Assembly: GCA_001796315.1 (NCBI GenBank)
Contig: MGME01000005.1
Location: 12,011 to 44,118, forward strand
Direction: 5' to 3'
Origin: Chlamydiae bacterium RIFCSPLOWO2_12_FULL_49_12
GTDB lineage: Bacteria > Chlamydiota > Chlamydiia > Chlamydiales > Rhabdochlamydiaceae
Length of the DNA: 32,108 nt
The notes under the pieces were generated by a model. The model worked only from the letters and a program-made list of their open reading frames with translations. It was not told the DNA's origin and ran no database searches. Below are positions 1 to 7,313 of the stretch, one piece after another (position 1 is the stretch's first letter; every line of letters begins with the position of its first letter). The position numbers and the translations under genes are program-made.

Positions 1-863
1 GGAAGCGTCAATTGTACGGCTTTCAAGAAGTGCCTCTCTTCAAAAAGCTCCCTTTCCCCCAAAAAATTCATGCCCAGAAAGAGCGCCAACACTCTCTTCT
101 CTCCCAAAGGAGTCTGCAAAGCTGCCGGCAAGCATTTAAAATAGAGATGGCGCCTCCTTGGCTCTTCTTCATTTTTCTCTTTCAATCTCTTAAAAAAAGT
201 ATAGAAGAGAATGACCATCCATGAGAGATGGCGCGTTTTCCGGCAAGCCTTAAACCCATCGGAGGAGAGAAGAAAAAACTCCTGCATCTGCTCGAAGAGA
301 TCACTATCGTAAAAATGGGGCGCTCTTTGCATCCACTTCGCCATTCGTTCCTGGACAACCGCTGCCTTCTCATCGAGAGTAAGCCCCTTGACTTCCAAAA
401 GGCGGCTGGCATGGAAAAAGGAAAGAGCTCCCAGCCTCAGCTGCTCTTCTAAGGAAGGGAGCGCTTGCATGAGAGTCTCCATCTCCTGAGGATCGCCCTT
501 ACCTAAGACTGCTTCAATTAACGTAAACCGCTTTTCTACATCAGGCCCCTGCAGAAATGCTTCCGAAAAAGCGAACTCCCCGGAGAAAAAGAGGGGAATA
601 TCCACTCTCTTTCCCAAAATGGCAAAGCGACTGATGAGATTGTAGACAAACTTGGTGATATAGGAGCGCTGAACAGTCAGAAAAAGAAGTGAGAGCTTCT
701 TCGAACTTCCCTCATGAACAATCTGCCATTTCACAAAAGGAAGCGCGGGTATTTTTCCCTTCTCTAACAGAGAGGATAAAGCCTGCTCAATTACATCCTT
801 GTAAAGAAAAGAGGGGTAACAAGCCCTCATGTCATCATCCAGGATGATTCTTTCAGTCCTCAC
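1..863 (-). CDS. hypothetical protein, partial (3' end beyond window start)
   Basis: A minus-strand frame stays open from about 863 to the window edge, about 287 codons without a stop, so the C-terminus lies outside. A GTG at 863-861 would overlap the lysC stop by 11 bases and has an AGGA 12 bases upstream. The first ATG is at 830-828 and lacks a visible Shine-Dalgarno. The translation begins near RIILDDDMRACYPSF and is soluble-looking, rich in Leu, Phe, Lys and Glu, mostly helical in character, with no signal peptide. Toward the window edge it has basic stretches such as RRRHLYFKCLPAALQ. I do not recognise the family. The overlap with lysC suggests co-transcription. The plus-strand ORFs across this stretch are shadows of it. 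Confidence 0.72.
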   Translation of the reverse strand, partial: MRTERIILDDDMRACYPSFLYKDVIEQALSSLLEKGKIPALPFVKWQIVHEGSSKKLSLLFLTVQRSYITKFVYNLISRFAILGKRVDIPLFFSGEFAFSEAFLQGPDVEKRFTLIEAVLGKGDPQEMETLMQALPSLEEQLRLGALSFFHASRLLEVKGLTLDEKAAVVQERMAKWMQRAPHFYDSDLFEQMQEFFLLSSDGFKACRKTRHLSWMVILFYTFFKRLKEKNEEEPRRRHLYFKCLPAALQTPLGEKRVLALFLGMNFLGERELFEERHFLKAVQLTL

Positions 864-1623
864 AGACTTCTTGTCCTTGTCGTTCTCTTTTGGCCCTTTC
901 TCCAATCCACGTCCCCTCCCGTTCTTCTTTAAACGAGCGAATGTAGAGCGGCAGCTGATATTTTGCAGCAAGCCTCACCGCTCGACCGTGAAGAATTTTG
1001 GCTCCTTGAGCAACAATAGTAAGCGCCTCTTCATAGGTCAAGAAGGGAAGTACTCTGGCTGTAGGAACCCGTTTGGGATCCAGAGTGCAAATCCCGGGAA
1101 CATCCTTGTAGTATTCGACAAGGTCCGCACCGAGCGCCACCCCTAAGGCAACTGCCGTCGTATCAGAGCCTCCACGGCCAAGAGTCGTGATCTCCTTCTC
1201 CTTGCTCATCCCCTGAAAACCCGCCACAATCACTACCTTTTTGGCTCGGAGATGGGGAATGAGGCGCACAGGATGTACAGCAAGGATACGCGCATCAGAA
1301 TGGTCGTTTGTGGTGATGATCCCCGATTGGCTTCCCGTAAAACTGATTGCCTCTCGGCCTCGCTTAGCTAATGCCATGGCCAAAAGCGCGATGCTCACGC
1401 GCTCCCCTACGGAGACGAGCATGTCCATTTCCCGTTTAGGAGGATTGGGATGAACCTGCCTGGCCAGGGTTTCAAGCTGATCGGTCATGCCTCCCATCGC
1501 ACTGACAACCGCCACGATACTAGCATACTCTTTTTCCTTTTTGAGGATAAGAGATGCGATTTGATCAAACTGCTGAGCTGTTTCAACGGCAGCTCCTCCA
1601 AATTTCATGATTAATGCGGCCAT
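853..1623 (-). CDS. lysC: aspartokinase, catalytic domain only
   Basis: Phosphorylates aspartate, the first step of the diaminopimelate/lysine route, which chlamydiae use for their peptidoglycan-like material. The 256-residue product opens with the kinase motif KFGGAAVET. It carries the family signature LGRGGSDTTAVALG and, near the end, the stretch KDVPGICTLDPKRVPTAR, followed by GAKILHGRAVRLAAKYQLPL. The protein stops shortly after GTWIG, where the amino-acid kinase fold normally ends. Usual monofunctional aspartokinases are about 400-450 residues and continue into two ACT domains, which are missing here. The next gene overlaps the stop, so the truncation does not look like a sequencing frameshift. 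Loss of the ACT domains would be expected to remove lysine feedback (inference). In Chlamydia lysC sits next to dapA. Here only a dapA scrap remains upstream. Confidence 0.88.
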   Translation of the reverse strand: MAALIMKFGGAAVETAQQFDQIASLILKKEKEYASIVAVVSAMGGMTDQLETLARQVHPNPPKREMDMLVSVGERVSIALLAMALAKRGREAISFTGSQSGIITTNDHSDARILAVHPVRLIPHLRAKKVVIVAGFQGMSKEKEITTLGRGGSDTTAVALGVALGADLVEYYKDVPGICTLDPKRVPTARVLPFLTYEEALTIVAQGAKILHGRAVRLAAKYQLPLYIRSFKEEREGTWIGERAKRERQGQEVCED

Positions 1624-1697
1624 AAAGACTCATTAGGATTTATAACTCAACAGAAGTCTATCAACTTTGTATATTTTTTAGGTCGAAACTTGGGGTG

Positions 1698-1729
1698 TCA
1701 AAAATCTGCCTAAAACGGCAGATTTTTGA
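1698..1729. terminator. hairpin terminator, probably bidirectional
   Basis: A perfect 13-bp inverted repeat, TCAAAAATCTGCC (1698-1710) and its complement (1717-1729), with a 6-nt loop TAAAAC. The GC-rich half of the stem is next to the loop and runs into A/T tracts on both sides, so it would give an intrinsic-terminator shape in either direction. On the minus strand it would stop transcription coming from the dapA-remnant side before lysC. Confidence 0.55.
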
Positions 1730-1806
1730 TTAAAAATATGAGCCCACCCTTCTTCCAAAAAAAGCTTTATGCTATAAGTCTTCTCTCCTTTTAGAGAGAG
1801 TGACTT

Positions 1807-1956
1807 ATGATTAAAACATCCGAAGAATCCAAAAACTTTCCCGCTCGACCAGACAAAACAATCGATTGGCTTAACAAAAGCCGTGATGATTGGAAGGGTT
1901 CACCTCGAGAAAGGAGGCGCGAAAAAGGGGGAAGAGTCATTGGTGGGCCGCTCTAG
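1807..1956 (+). pseudogene. possible N-terminal transposase fragment (49 codons)
   Basis: A short plus-strand frame, ATG 1807 to TAG 1954-1956, encoding MIKTSEESKNFPARPDKTID and then WLNKSRDDWK. The pattern of a short polar leader followed by a KSR-x-x-WK motif resembles the N-terminus of some IS transposases, where a long helix follows. Here the sequence turns into an Arg/Gly-rich tail and stops. An imperfect hairpin (ATAAGTC at 1774-1780 pairing with GACTTAT at 1802-1808) lies over the start. This is a family resemblance from memory only. It could equally be a chance ORF. Confidence 0.28.
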
Positions 1957-2056
1957 CCTCATCGATTCTCCCTTGGAGCATGGCTTCTGTCAGGGCCACC
2001 ATCTCCTTGGGAACGAGGTTGCTTACCACGAGAATGCGCCCTGGGGTCCACTTCAT
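1937..2056 (-). pseudogene. dapA: remnant of dapA (4-hydroxy-tetrahydrodipicolinate synthase)
   Basis: On the minus strand the translation GRILVVSNLVPKEMVALTEA, continuing MLQGRIDEARAAHQ to a TGA at 1939-1937, matches the C-terminal third of DapA, where family members read roughly G-x-I-S-V-x-SN-V-x-P-x-x-V, then an AL-x-GD-x-x-x-AR-x-LH helix. Only about 35 residues survive. The upstream side is cut abruptly at an IS-like terminal sequence (2043-2055), which supplies the preceding MKWTP codons. Enzyme function is impossible from this fragment. Its position beside lysC echoes the chlamydial lysC-dapA neighbourhood, so I read it as an in-place relic. An intact dapA, if present, must lie elsewhere. 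Confidence 0.6.
2043..2055 (-). repeat. IS3-like terminal sequence, left copy
   Basis: The minus strand reads TGAAGTGGACCCC. The identical 13 bases occur on the plus strand at 3807-3819, forming an inverted pair around the 2056-3806 segment. The motif resembles termini of IS3-family elements (known pattern, from memory). It abuts the dapA remnant on one side, and its TGA forms the stop codon of the small protein gene on the other. Confidence 0.4.
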
Positions 2057-2358
2057 CCCTCTCTTCCAGCTCCATTTTTAACTTTTTTTCGTGGTTTTGC
2101 TATCTGCTCATTATTTTTCTTTTTTTCTTTTGGTTTTTTGTCTTTAGAGGACTCACCTTTTTGGCGACAAGGTTTTCCAGGATGATATGTTCCACAGCTG
2201 CTACAAACAGGCCAGCCGGACGTTGGAAAGTTAGTCGCTAGTAAGCTTGCATTGTGAAATTGCAATATATGTTTTCTATGCAGAAAATTAGCTTTAAAGA
2301 CACAACTCATCGCAAAAAAACACAAAAACAAACAAGCAAATTTACTCCACATTTTCAT
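2053..2358 (-). CDS. small exported Cys- and Lys-rich protein
   Basis: I start at ATG 2358-2356 because AAGGAG lies 6 bases upstream on the minus strand. The longer upstream extension reads through the 2436-2569 repeat and is not credible. The 101-residue product starts MKMWSKFACLFLCFFAMSC, a basic n-region and a hydrophobic core ending at Cys19. This is a signal peptide or a weak lipoprotein signal (the -3 residue is Ala, not Leu). A Cys cluster, VCSSCGTYHPGKPC, at about residues 54-67 could bind a metal, and the last 30 residues are mostly Lys, Glu and Asn. The stop codon falls inside an IS-like terminal sequence, so the 3' end may have been remodelled. No function assigned. Confidence 0.55.
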   Translation of the reverse strand: MKMWSKFACLFLCFFAMSCVFKANFLHRKHILQFHNASLLATNFPTSGWPVCSSCGTYHPGKPCRQKGESSKDKKPKEKKKNNEQIAKPRKKVKNGAGREG

Positions 2359-2435
2359 AACAAGCTCCTTATAGATCAAAAATCGATACAAAACGTAATT
2401 TAATAATCCTTTCCGGTCAACGACAATTATCTTTG

Positions 2436-2569
2436 CCTCGACTTTGCAACTTTTTTTGAGAGGCGGATTCCAAGGAGGCAGCTCCCAGGTTGAATTTAAT
2501 TTCAAGAGAGAGCCGCTCTCCCCAGCAGCTCCCGCTGAAGCGGGAGCGGCTGAAGTTGCAAAGCCGAGG
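2436..2569. repeat. 134-bp palindromic element
   Basis: The ends are a 17-bp inverted repeat with one mismatch: CCTCGACTTTGCAACTT at 2436-2452 against the complement of 2553-2569. Inside lies a perfect hairpin, GCTCCCGC (2528-2535), loop TGAA, GCGGGAGC (2540-2547), and a further weak pairing of GAGAGGCGG with CCGCTCTC. No coding content is convincing. It sits between the divergently oriented small protein gene and tyrP. The sequence is unrelated to the three MITE copies elsewhere in the window. Confidence 0.6.
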
Positions 2570-2605
2570 TTTCATAAAACTGAGTCTAGGTGTATCATTT
2601 TGAAA

Positions 2606-3793
2606 ATGCATTCATTGATCAAGAATCCAGTCACCGGAAGCACGTTGCTCATAACAGGGTGCCTTATAGGTGCGGGTATCCTGGGTTTGCCCTTAGTTAG
2701 CCTCTCATCCGGTTTTTTTCTGTCGCTTATCCCGTTAGTGGTCAGCTGGATTTACATGTATCTCTCCGGGTTAATGATTTTGGAGATATATATAGAAGAG
2801 AAAAAAAACATTAACCTTATGGGGCTTTTAGAAAAAACATTAGGAAAAAGCGCCAAGATAATTGGCTATTTTTTGTTTTCGTTTTTGTTTTATGCTCTTT
2901 TGTCAGCCTATTTTAATGGTTCTAGCATAATTATAAAAGACGCCTTAGAGAGCATATTACATATCGATCTTTCTCAGCGGATAGTCTTAGTCTTTAATGG
3001 ACTTTTCATGTTTTTTGTCTTATTGTTTGGCACAAGGACTGTTGATTTTGCCAACAGGTTTTTTGTTTTTTTGATGTTAGTTTCATACTTAACCTTAATC
3101 GTTTTAGGCGCATTTCAGGTAAGGTCAGAAAATATATTTGTTTCTTCGAATCAAAAACATTTGGTGTTGTTTTCTTTCCCTGTATTTATAGTATCTTTCG
3201 GGTACCAGAATTTAATTCCTACGATTTCTCATTATTTAAATTATGATGTTAAAAAAATAAAATCGGTTATATTCAAGGGGTCTGGGCTTGCGTTAGTAAT
3301 ATATCTATTATGGAATTTTATTATTCTTGGTATGATCCCGAAGAGCACAGCAACCCTAGACGAGTCAAGCAAAGTATTCATAACAAGACTGTTTGATTAT
3401 TCTTCTCATTTTATTATGTTTGTTATTAACAGTTTTTCTTTTTTTGCAATCATTACTTCTTTGTTAGCGGTCGGACTTAGCTTTGTGAATTTTATTTCCG
3501 ATAAATCAGAAAATTACAAGAATCGGTTTTTTTTTACTGCATGCGTAATTATTCCTCCTCTTATTTTTGCATTACTTGATCCAAACATTTTTCTCCTTGC
3601 TTTGCATATAGCCGGGGGTATTGTAACTATCTGTCTTTTTGGTCTCTTGCCTGTAATGATGCTGTGGAAAACACGTTATGTCTTAAAAAGAAAATGCCAA
3701 AGAATTTTCCCATTCGGGAAAATTGTTGTTGGAGTTTATGTATTGCTGTCATTTGGGATAATAGCCATTGAAATTATTAATCTAATTTCGTAA
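2606..3793 (+). CDS. tyrP: aromatic amino acid (Tyr/Trp) permease, TyrP-like
   Basis: A 395-residue integral membrane carrier of the HAAAP family, importing tyrosine or tryptophan across the inner membrane. The start is placed at ATG 2606 (MHSLIKNPVTGS) because the longer frame upstream only translates the palindromic element. The N-terminal signature GCLIGAGILGLPLVSLSSG matches the family's glycine-rich first helix, and about eleven hydrophobic helices follow. The stretch FPVFIVSFGYQNLIPTISHY, at about residues 190-210, is also typical of the family. The length is normal. The gene is strikingly AT-rich compared with the rpsA-malQ block, with long T runs, and lies between two IS-like ends, which points to acquisition or separate ancestry. 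The Shine-Dalgarno is poor (TTTTGAAA). Confidence 0.85.
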   Translation: MHSLIKNPVTGSTLLITGCLIGAGILGLPLVSLSSGFFLSLIPLVVSWIYMYLSGLMILEIYIEEKKNINLMGLLEKTLGKSAKIIGYFLFSFLFYALLSAYFNGSSIIIKDALESILHIDLSQRIVLVFNGLFMFFVLLFGTRTVDFANRFFVFLMLVSYLTLIVLGAFQVRSENIFVSSNQKHLVLFSFPVFIVSFGYQNLIPTISHYLNYDVKKIKSVIFKGSGLALVIYLLWNFIILGMIPKSTATLDESSKVFITRLFDYSSHFIMFVINSFSFFAIITSLLAVGLSFVNFISDKSENYKNRFFFTACVIIPPLIFALLDPNIFLLALHIAGGIVTICLFGLLPVMMLWKTRYVLKRKCQRIFPFGKIVVGVYVLLSFGIIAIEIINLIS

Positions 3794-3806
3794 CAACTCG
3801 ACGTTG

Positions 3807-3846
3807 TGAAGTGGACCCCGAACAGTGGCCCCGAAAACTGGACAAG
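3807..3846 (+). mobile_element. IS3-like terminal remnant, right copy
   Basis: TGAAGTGGACCCC at 3807-3819 repeats the left copy (2043-2055) in inverted orientation. It runs on through GTGGCCCC to AAAACTGGACAA, a pattern typical of IS3-family ends (from memory). No transposase ORF is attached, because MITE copy A begins 6 bases later. I read this as a scar rather than an active element. Confidence 0.38.
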
Positions 3847-3851
3847 TTAGT

Positions 3852-4016
3852 TATACCGAAATGACTTCAAAATTTGGTTTTGGGGCGCGCCAAAGCCCCT
3901 GAAATCAACGATCGTAAAGTGGTCTGTATTGCATTAATACAGACCACTTTACGATCGTTGATTTGAGGGAGCTTTCGCTGCGCCCCAAAACCAAATTTTG
4001 AAGTCATTTCGGTATA
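3852..4016. mobile_element. MITE-like hairpin element, copy A
   Basis: A 165-bp nearly complete palindrome. The outer arms are a perfect 37-bp inverted repeat (3852-3888 against 3980-4016), starting TATACCGAAATGACTTCAAA. The centre is a perfect 29-bp stem (3902-3930 and 3936-3964) with loop GCATT. The arms between them pair imperfectly. The ends read TA|TACC...GGTA|TA, compatible with a TA target duplication. It is non-coding. Related copies lie at 23501-23614 and 28565-28727. It lies 58 bases after the tyrP stop and 63 bases before the M50 protease start. Confidence 0.85.
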
Positions 4017-4079
4017 GTTTGCTTCATGCTATTTAACTCATTTAGCGTCGAAACTCAAGAAAGGTTCAATGTTTAGGAG

Positions 4080-5255
4080 ATGTTGAGATTTAAATTTTTA
4101 AACATTCCGGTAGAGATACATCCTTCTTTTTGGCTTTTTTTGCTCTTTTTCACAAATCTCTATCGGGATTTTTCCATTGAGAGCCTCCTTTTGGCCGCGG
4201 TTGTAATCTTGAGCCTTCTCGTTCATGAATATGGACACGCCTGGACGGCGTTTCGCTTCGGCGCCCGTCCTGTCATTACCCTGGAAGCATTTGGGGGAAA
4301 TGCACAATACAATGGCTTTGGCCTAACACCCAAGCAACACTTCCTGATCACTCTCAACGGACCTCTTCTGGAGAGTGTTCTAATTGTTCTTGCCTACTCT
4401 CTTTTAAAGGGCGACTTTTTTTCTCACAATTACTATCTCCGCTATCTCCTCTACGCCACTTTGCGCGTGAACATCCTCTGGTGTTTGTTAAACCTGATCC
4501 CTATTGCTCCTCTAGATGGAGGGCTCATGCTTCGCTATCTTTTCGAAAAGAGATTCGGACAAAAGGGATCTTTGGCGGCAATTACAATCGGGTTGATCAG
4601 CGTTGCACTCTTAGTCCCTTACCTCTATTTCCAAGGCTTTTTCTTTTTCGGAACTCTCCTTTTCATCTTCGGCTTTCAATACTATCAACTCTTGCGGACT
4701 CATCGACTCTCAGCTGGCCGGTCGCATCCTTTCAAGACGTACACTCAGGGATTGGAAGCAATAAAAAATCAGGATACGGAAAGAGCGAAATGGATTTTAA
4801 AAAAACTCCTAAAGTCAAAAGATGTGCAAATTAAACATTTAGCTACTGAATCTTTAGCAAAGATCTACTTGCAAGAGAATGAGGAACAAAAGTCCTATGA
4901 TCTGCTCCTGAAAGCCGACCCCCATCATTTAAAAGAGGGAAAAGCCCTTCTTTGCAAATTGGCTTTTGCAAATAAAAATTATGAACTTGTCGTCAAATAT
5001 TCCAGAGAGCTTTATGAGATGAATCCTTCCTTTGAGATCGCCCTCCTTAATTCTCAGGCCTTTGCTTGCCTGAACCGACCCGAACTCTCAGGAGCCTGGC
5101 TGAAAACCGCTGCCCGGTTTGATGCTGTTTCCGAAGAAACCATTCAGGAACTGCTCAAAAAGCCGTTCTATGATTCCGTCAGAAACCAAGAGGCTTTTAA
5201 ACTTTCGCACAAGAACACAAGCAGATCAGCGCATGCTCTACAAAACAAACCGTAA
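4080..5255 (+). CDS. site-2-type intramembrane metalloprotease (M50) with helical-repeat tail
   Basis: Encodes a zinc-dependent intramembrane protease of the M50 (SpoIVFB/S2P) family. The motif HEYGH is at residues 49-53 in the second hydrophobic helix, and the second metal-ligand motif NLIPIAPLDGG has its Asp at 146. About six membrane segments fill residues 10-210. The remaining 180 residues are soluble and look like TPR-type helix pairs, an addition not present in minimal family members. The substrate is unknown; family members cleave membrane-bound regulators or signal-peptide remnants. ATG 4080 directly abuts AGGAG with no spacer, so initiation may be weak, or at TTG 4083, or depend on the AAAGG farther upstream. 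MITE copy A ends 63 bases upstream. Confidence 0.83.
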   Translation: MLRFKFLNIPVEIHPSFWLFLLFFTNLYRDFSIESLLLAAVVILSLLVHEYGHAWTAFRFGARPVITLEAFGGNAQYNGFGLTPKQHFLITLNGPLLESVLIVLAYSLLKGDFFSHNYYLRYLLYATLRVNILWCLLNLIPIAPLDGGLMLRYLFEKRFGQKGSLAAITIGLISVALLVPYLYFQGFFFFGTLLFIFGFQYYQLLRTHRLSAGRSHPFKTYTQGLEAIKNQDTERAKWILKKLLKSKDVQIKHLATESLAKIYLQENEEQKSYDLLLKADPHHLKEGKALLCKLAFANKNYELVVKYSRELYEMNPSFEIALLNSQAFACLNRPELSGAWLKTAARFDAVSEETIQELLKKPFYDSVRNQEAFKLSHKNTSRSAHALQNKP

Positions 5256-5529
5256 AACTCGCTTACGCAAGGAATGTGCTTTATCCTCTCAGGGAGGCAA
5301 GGTTTGCCTGTGCGATTCTAACTTTCTCATTGCTGGAAATACAAATCTTTTGATAATATTTCGCCTACGTGAAGTGCTTATATACGGAAAGTTAGCACCG
5401 TTTTTCGTTATTTTGTTTTTTGATGACCGGATGTGTGAAGCACTCTATTTCCTTCGAGGAAAATGGGATAGATATTTTTTTATTTTCCCCGAAGATGGTG
5501 ATCATAAACCCTAGGAGAACCTAATAACA
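5256..5529 (+). promoter_or_regulatory. rpsA leader with candidate promoter
   Basis: This 274-base gap holds no convincing gene. A candidate sigma-70-type promoter is TTGATG (5420-5425), an 18-base spacer and TCTATT (5444-5449). An alternative extended -10, TGCTTATAT, lies at 5375-5383. A small hairpin, TTTCCT-TCG-AGGAAA, follows near 5449-5463. AGGAG at 5514-5518 lies about 11 bases before the rpsA ATG, a slightly long spacing. No S1 autoregulatory structure could be demonstrated by eye. Confidence 0.25.
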
Positions 5530-7296
5530 ATGGCTAAAAACCAACTTTTAGACTGGAACGCAAACAAAGAGATCGATGACGTTGACTTTCAAGATGAGGA
5601 TGCGGAGCACTTTCGCGCTCTTTTACATAAAAAGGAAAAAAAGGCGGGAGAAGGTTCGGTCTCTTCCATGACCGTCGGAGAGATTTTAACAGGTAAAATT
5701 GTTGAAATATCCAAAGATTTTGTCGTGGTGGACGTCGGACTGAAGTCAGAAGGTCTTGTTCCTATCAATGAATTCCTTGATCCAGAAGAGCTTGTCTTAG
5801 GGCATCACATTGAGGTCTATCTCGCACAAGCAGAGGGTGAAAACGGCCAAATTGTGCTCTCGCATGAAAAAGCCAGGCGTTTGAGACAGTGGGACTACAT
5901 CGTCAACCATTGCGACGAAGGCTCGGTCATTAAAGGCCGGGTGCTCCGCAAAGTGAAGGGCGGGCTTATGGTAGACATCGGAATGGAGGCCTTCCTTCCA
6001 GGTTCGCAAATTGATAATAAGCGCATTAAGAATCTCGATGATTACATCGGCAAAGCCTATGATTTTAAAATTTTAAAGATCAATAAAGAGCGCAAAAACA
6101 TTGTCGTCTCACGCCGCGAACTTCTCGAACAGGAGCGCATTTCGAAGAAGGCGGAGATGTTAGAAAATATACACTCGGGAGAAATTCATCGAGGCATCGT
6201 CAAAAATATCACGGATTTTGGCGTCTTTTTAGACCTGGATGGAATTGATGGACTTCTCCACATTACCGACATGACCTGGAAACGGATCAAACATCCTTCC
6301 GAACTGGTTTCCATCGGAGATGAGCTCGAGGTGATGATCCTTCATGTCGATAAGGAAAAGGGACGGGTCGCTCTTGGCATGAAGCAAAAAGAGGAAAATC
6401 CCTGGGAAGAAATTGAGAAGAAATACCCGCCCGGCACACAGATTAAAGGAAAGATCGTCAATCTCGTTCCTTACGGAGCTTTTATCGAAATCGAACCCGG
6501 GATTGAAGGTTTAATCCATGTGTCGGAGATGTCTTGGGTCAAGACAATTAGCGATCCAACAGAGATGGTCAACAAGGGAGACGAGGTGCAAGCTGTTGTC
6601 CTCTCCATCCAAAAAGAAGAGGGAAAGATCTCGCTTGGAATGAAGCAGCTCGAAATGAATCCTTGGGATGCCGTAGAGAAAAAATACCCCGTCGGCACTC
6701 ATGTCAAGGTAGAGATCCGCAATCTCACGAATTACGGAGCTTTTGTTGAATTAGAACCCGGAATCGACGGTCTCATCCATATCTCGGATTTGAGCTGGAT
6801 CAAAAAGGTCTCCCACCCTTCAGAAGTATTGAAGAAGGGCGATATGGTGGATGCCGTCATCCTTCTTGTCGACAAAGAGAGCAAAAAAATCACTCTTGGC
6901 ATTAAACAGCTCACAGAAAATCCCTGGGAGACAATCGAAAGGACAACTCCTGTAGGCCTGCTCGTCAAGGGAATCGTTACAAAGATTACTGCTTTTGGCG
7001 CCTTTGTCGAACTCGAAAATGGAATTGAAGCCCTTGTTCACGTGACAGAACTCTCGGACCAACCCTTTGGAAAAGTCGAAGATATCGTCAAAAAGGGCGA
7101 TGAGATTACCGCCAAGGTGATCAAACTCGATCCCGAACATAAAAAAATCGCCTTGTCCATTAAGGAACATCTGATTGAGAAGAATCAGATCAATGCAGAT
7201 GACATTGTTGTCGGACGGAAAAATACCAAGAAAAGAAAAAAGCGTGAAAACAAGGAACATGAGGATCAGGCTAATCAAGAAGAAGAAAACTTGTAA
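5530..7296 (+). CDS. rpsA: 30S ribosomal protein S1
   Basis: Binds mRNA and delivers it to the 30S subunit. The 588-residue protein contains six consecutive S1 (OB-fold) repeats, at about residues 48-118, 132-200, 215-285, 300-372, 388-459 and 475-546. The later ones show the family core clearly, for example [20 protein letters not shown] and [20 protein letters not shown]. The C-terminus is a charged Lys/Glu tail. The length is close to that of chlamydial S1 (about 570). It heads a plus-strand block with nusA 17 bases downstream, the same order as in C. trachomatis. The near-identical repeats 3-5 produce many spurious antisense ORFs. Confidence 0.97.
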   Translation: MAKNQLLDWNANKEIDDVDFQDEDAEHFRALLHKKEKKAGEGSVSSMTVGEILTGKIVEISKDFVVVDVGLKSEGLVPINEFLDPEELVLGHHIEVYLAQAEGENGQIVLSHEKARRLRQWDYIVNHCDEGSVIKGRVLRKVKGGLMVDIGMEAFLPGSQIDNKRIKNLDDYIGKAYDFKILKINKERKNIVVSRRELLEQERISKKAEMLENIHSGEIHRGIVKNITDFGVFLDLDGIDGLLHITDMTWKRIKHPSELVSIGDELEVMILHVDKEKGRVALGMKQKEENPWEEIEKKYPPGTQIKGKIVNLVPYGAFIEIEPGIEGLIHVSEMSWVKTISDPTEMVNKGDEVQAVVLSIQKEEGKISLGMKQLEMNPWDAVEKKYPVGTHVKVEIRNLTNYGAFVELEPGIDGLIHISDLSWIKKVSHPSEVLKKGDMVDAVILLVDKESKKITLGIKQLTENPWETIERTTPVGLLVKGIVTKITAFGAFVELENGIEALVHVTELSDQPFGKVEDIVKKGDEITAKVIKLDPEHKKIALSIKEHLIEKNQINADDIVVGRKNTKKRKKRENKEHEDQANQEEENL

Positions 7297-7313
7297 GAAG
7301 AGACAAAGAACAG

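Noticed and set aside
12-452. Plus-strand ORFs of 70-76 codons over the first gene
   Set aside because: The minus strand is open without a stop across the whole stretch with a protein-like composition. The plus-strand frames look like antisense shadows.
1883-2185. Plus-strand 100-codon ORF over the dapA relic and small protein gene
   Set aside because: It runs antisense to recognisable dapA-derived sequence and to a gene with a good ribosome-binding site. The translation is Phe/Ser-rich low-complexity sequence.
2444-2605. N-terminal extension of tyrP by 54 codons
   Set aside because: The extension translates a palindromic DNA element, and the family N-terminus begins at the ATG 2606.
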